From an uncultured Bacilli bacterium (GTDB lineage: Bacteria > Bacillota_I > Bacilli_A > RF39 > UBA660), in contig CANRCX010000013.1 of assembly GCA_947629235.1 (NCBI GenBank), forward strand, positions 1-39,976: DNA of 39,976 nucleotides. The letters are read 5' to 3'. Shown here in pieces: positions 38,807-39,976 of this stretch. Each line of letters begins with the position of its first letter. Within the stretch, counting starts at the first letter, position 1. The translations under genes were made by a program, and so were the position numbers. The notes under the pieces are model-generated. The model did not search any database. It worked only from the letters and a program-made list of their open reading frames with translations, and was not told the DNA's origin.

Positions 38807-39976
38807 TTAACCTACTTTAAATGAGTTTCTACATTCATAATGTGTTGCTGTTGAATTACTATGACAAGATCCTGTTACATACCAAGCACCATATGCACTA
38901 TATCCTTTACATCTAGTACCTGTTTTTCTTTGACAATAGTGAGCATAACATCCACCAGCGCAACAACACCAACCATAGTTACCATCCCAGTTGTCGTAGC
39001 TACTACATACTCCCATAGATTGATCACAATAAGAAGTACCCCAACAATCTTGATATGAATAGTTTTCATTACCTAAACAATCAGATTTTCTTTCTAATTT
39101 TGTTGATACTAATTTAAGTGTACATGTTCCAGTATTACCTGCTGCATCTTTTACAAATCCATAGAATGTTTTTGCTGATGCTCCAAGTGTTGTTGTACTA
39201 TTATATACTGGAGTTGAACTTGTACTAAGACCAAATGCAGTTACAGCTATGTTATCTGTTTTTGTTGCAAATGATACAGAATCTGATGATTCACCATATG
39301 TTAATTTTAGTGTACATGTTGGTTTTACTGCATCTGTACATTTTGTTGAACCTGCTACACTTGTATATCCTGTTGCACATTTTTGACATGTGCTTGCTGC
39401 TGTGGCTCCAACTGCTGTACTATATGTATTAGCTGCACACTTTGTACAATCTCCTACTACTTTTCCGCCAACAGCTGTTCTATAAGTTCCTGCTGGACAT
39501 TGTGATTTTGCTGTTCCACCAGTACAATAATTTCCTGCTGGACATGATGAACAACTTGTGCTTCCTGGTGTTGTATTATATGTTCCTGCATCACATTTTA
39601 AACATTCTGCTACAGTTTTAGCTCCAGGTGTTGATCTATAAGTTCCTGCTGCACATTGTGATTTTGCACTTCCACCAGTACAATAACTTCCTGCTGGACA
39701 TGTTGTACATACTGCATTCGTTCCATCATTATATGTACCTGCTGCACATATAGTCCAATGTGCATATAATATATGATCTGTTGCTCTATTAACTATTGTT
39801 GTATTCAATATTTTATCTCCACCAGAAGATGCTGTATACCATCCATCAAATCTATATCCTTTATATATTGGTGTTGGTAATGTTCCATATTGACTATTAT
39901 ATGTTACTGTCATACTACTTTGAGAAACTGTTCCACCATTTGCATTAAATGTTACTGTATATTTATTTGCTTGCCA
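38807..39976 (-). CDS. Cys-rich repeat surface protein with InlB-type repeat (5' end beyond window)
   Basis: Frame stays open to the edge (WQANKYTVTFNANGGTVSQSSMTVTYNSQYG...LYAHW); CxxCPAGxYCTGGxAKSQCxAGTYR repeats. Confidence 0.82.
   Translation of the reverse strand, partial: WQANKYTVTFNANGGTVSQSSMTVTYNSQYGTLPTPIYKGYRFDGWYTASSGGDKILNTTIVNRATDHILYAHWTICAAGTYNDGTNAVCTTCPAGSYCTGGSAKSQCAAGTYRSTPGAKTVAECLKCDAGTYNTTPGSTSCSSCPAGNYCTGGTAKSQCPAGTYRTAVGGKVVGDCTKCAANTYSTAVGATAASTCQKCATGYTSVAGSTKCTDAVKPTCTLKLTYGESSDSVSFATKTDNIAVTAFGLSTSSTPVYNSTTTLGASAKTFYGFVKDAAGNTGTCTLKLVSTKLERKSDCLGNENYSYQDCWGTSYCDQSMGVCSSYDNWDGNYGWCCCAGGCYAHYCQRKTGTRCKGYSAYGAWYVTGSCHSNSTATHYECRNSFKVG
39481..39792. repeat. In-frame 156-bp (52-aa) repeat
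   Basis: TATAAGTTCCTGCTG.ACATTGTGATTTTGC at 39481 and 39637 (offset 156); end boundary approximate. Confidence 0.65.

Noticed and set aside
38861-39432. ORFs on both strands overlapping the Cys-rich gene at the right edge
   Set aside because: Shadow ORFs of a low-complexity repeat gene
1-39976. Prophage or integrative element
   Set aside because: No integrase, transposase, portal, terminase or flanking att-like repeats recognised; housekeeping genes run throughout

Overview
AT-rich Firmicutes/Bacilli-like chromosomal window, nearly all on the minus strand from about 8 kb to the right edge. Recognisable core: str operon rpsL-rpsG-fusA-tuf; yqfC-yqfD-vanZ-ybeY-dgkA-cdd-era-(yqzL-like)-recO; der; frr; ackA; a DHH phosphoesterase (NrnA-like); engB; a PPi-type phosphofructokinase; GH31 glycosidase; HerA/DUF87 ATPase; PAP2 and VanY-type enzymes. 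Accessory material: two pseudopilin-like genes, one fused to InlB-type (Flg_new) repeats and eukaryote-like Cys-rich repeats; a second Cys-rich repeat protein truncated by the right edge; a translationally coupled operon of unknown proteins that includes a possible C-terminal RelE/HigB-like domain next to a tiny HTH-like protein; a membrane-anchored HELGH zincin; and a GNAT gene whose start codon appears to be ATA/ATT. Two short intergenic RNAs (about 127-194 and 31149-31213), each with a 17-bp-spaced sigma70-type promoter and a terminator, lie outside the supplied ORFs. Two small ORFs absent from the track (12420-12578 and 26770-26850) are also supported. No rRNA, tRNA, CRISPR array or transposase was recognised. 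All family calls come from motif reading only; no searches were run.
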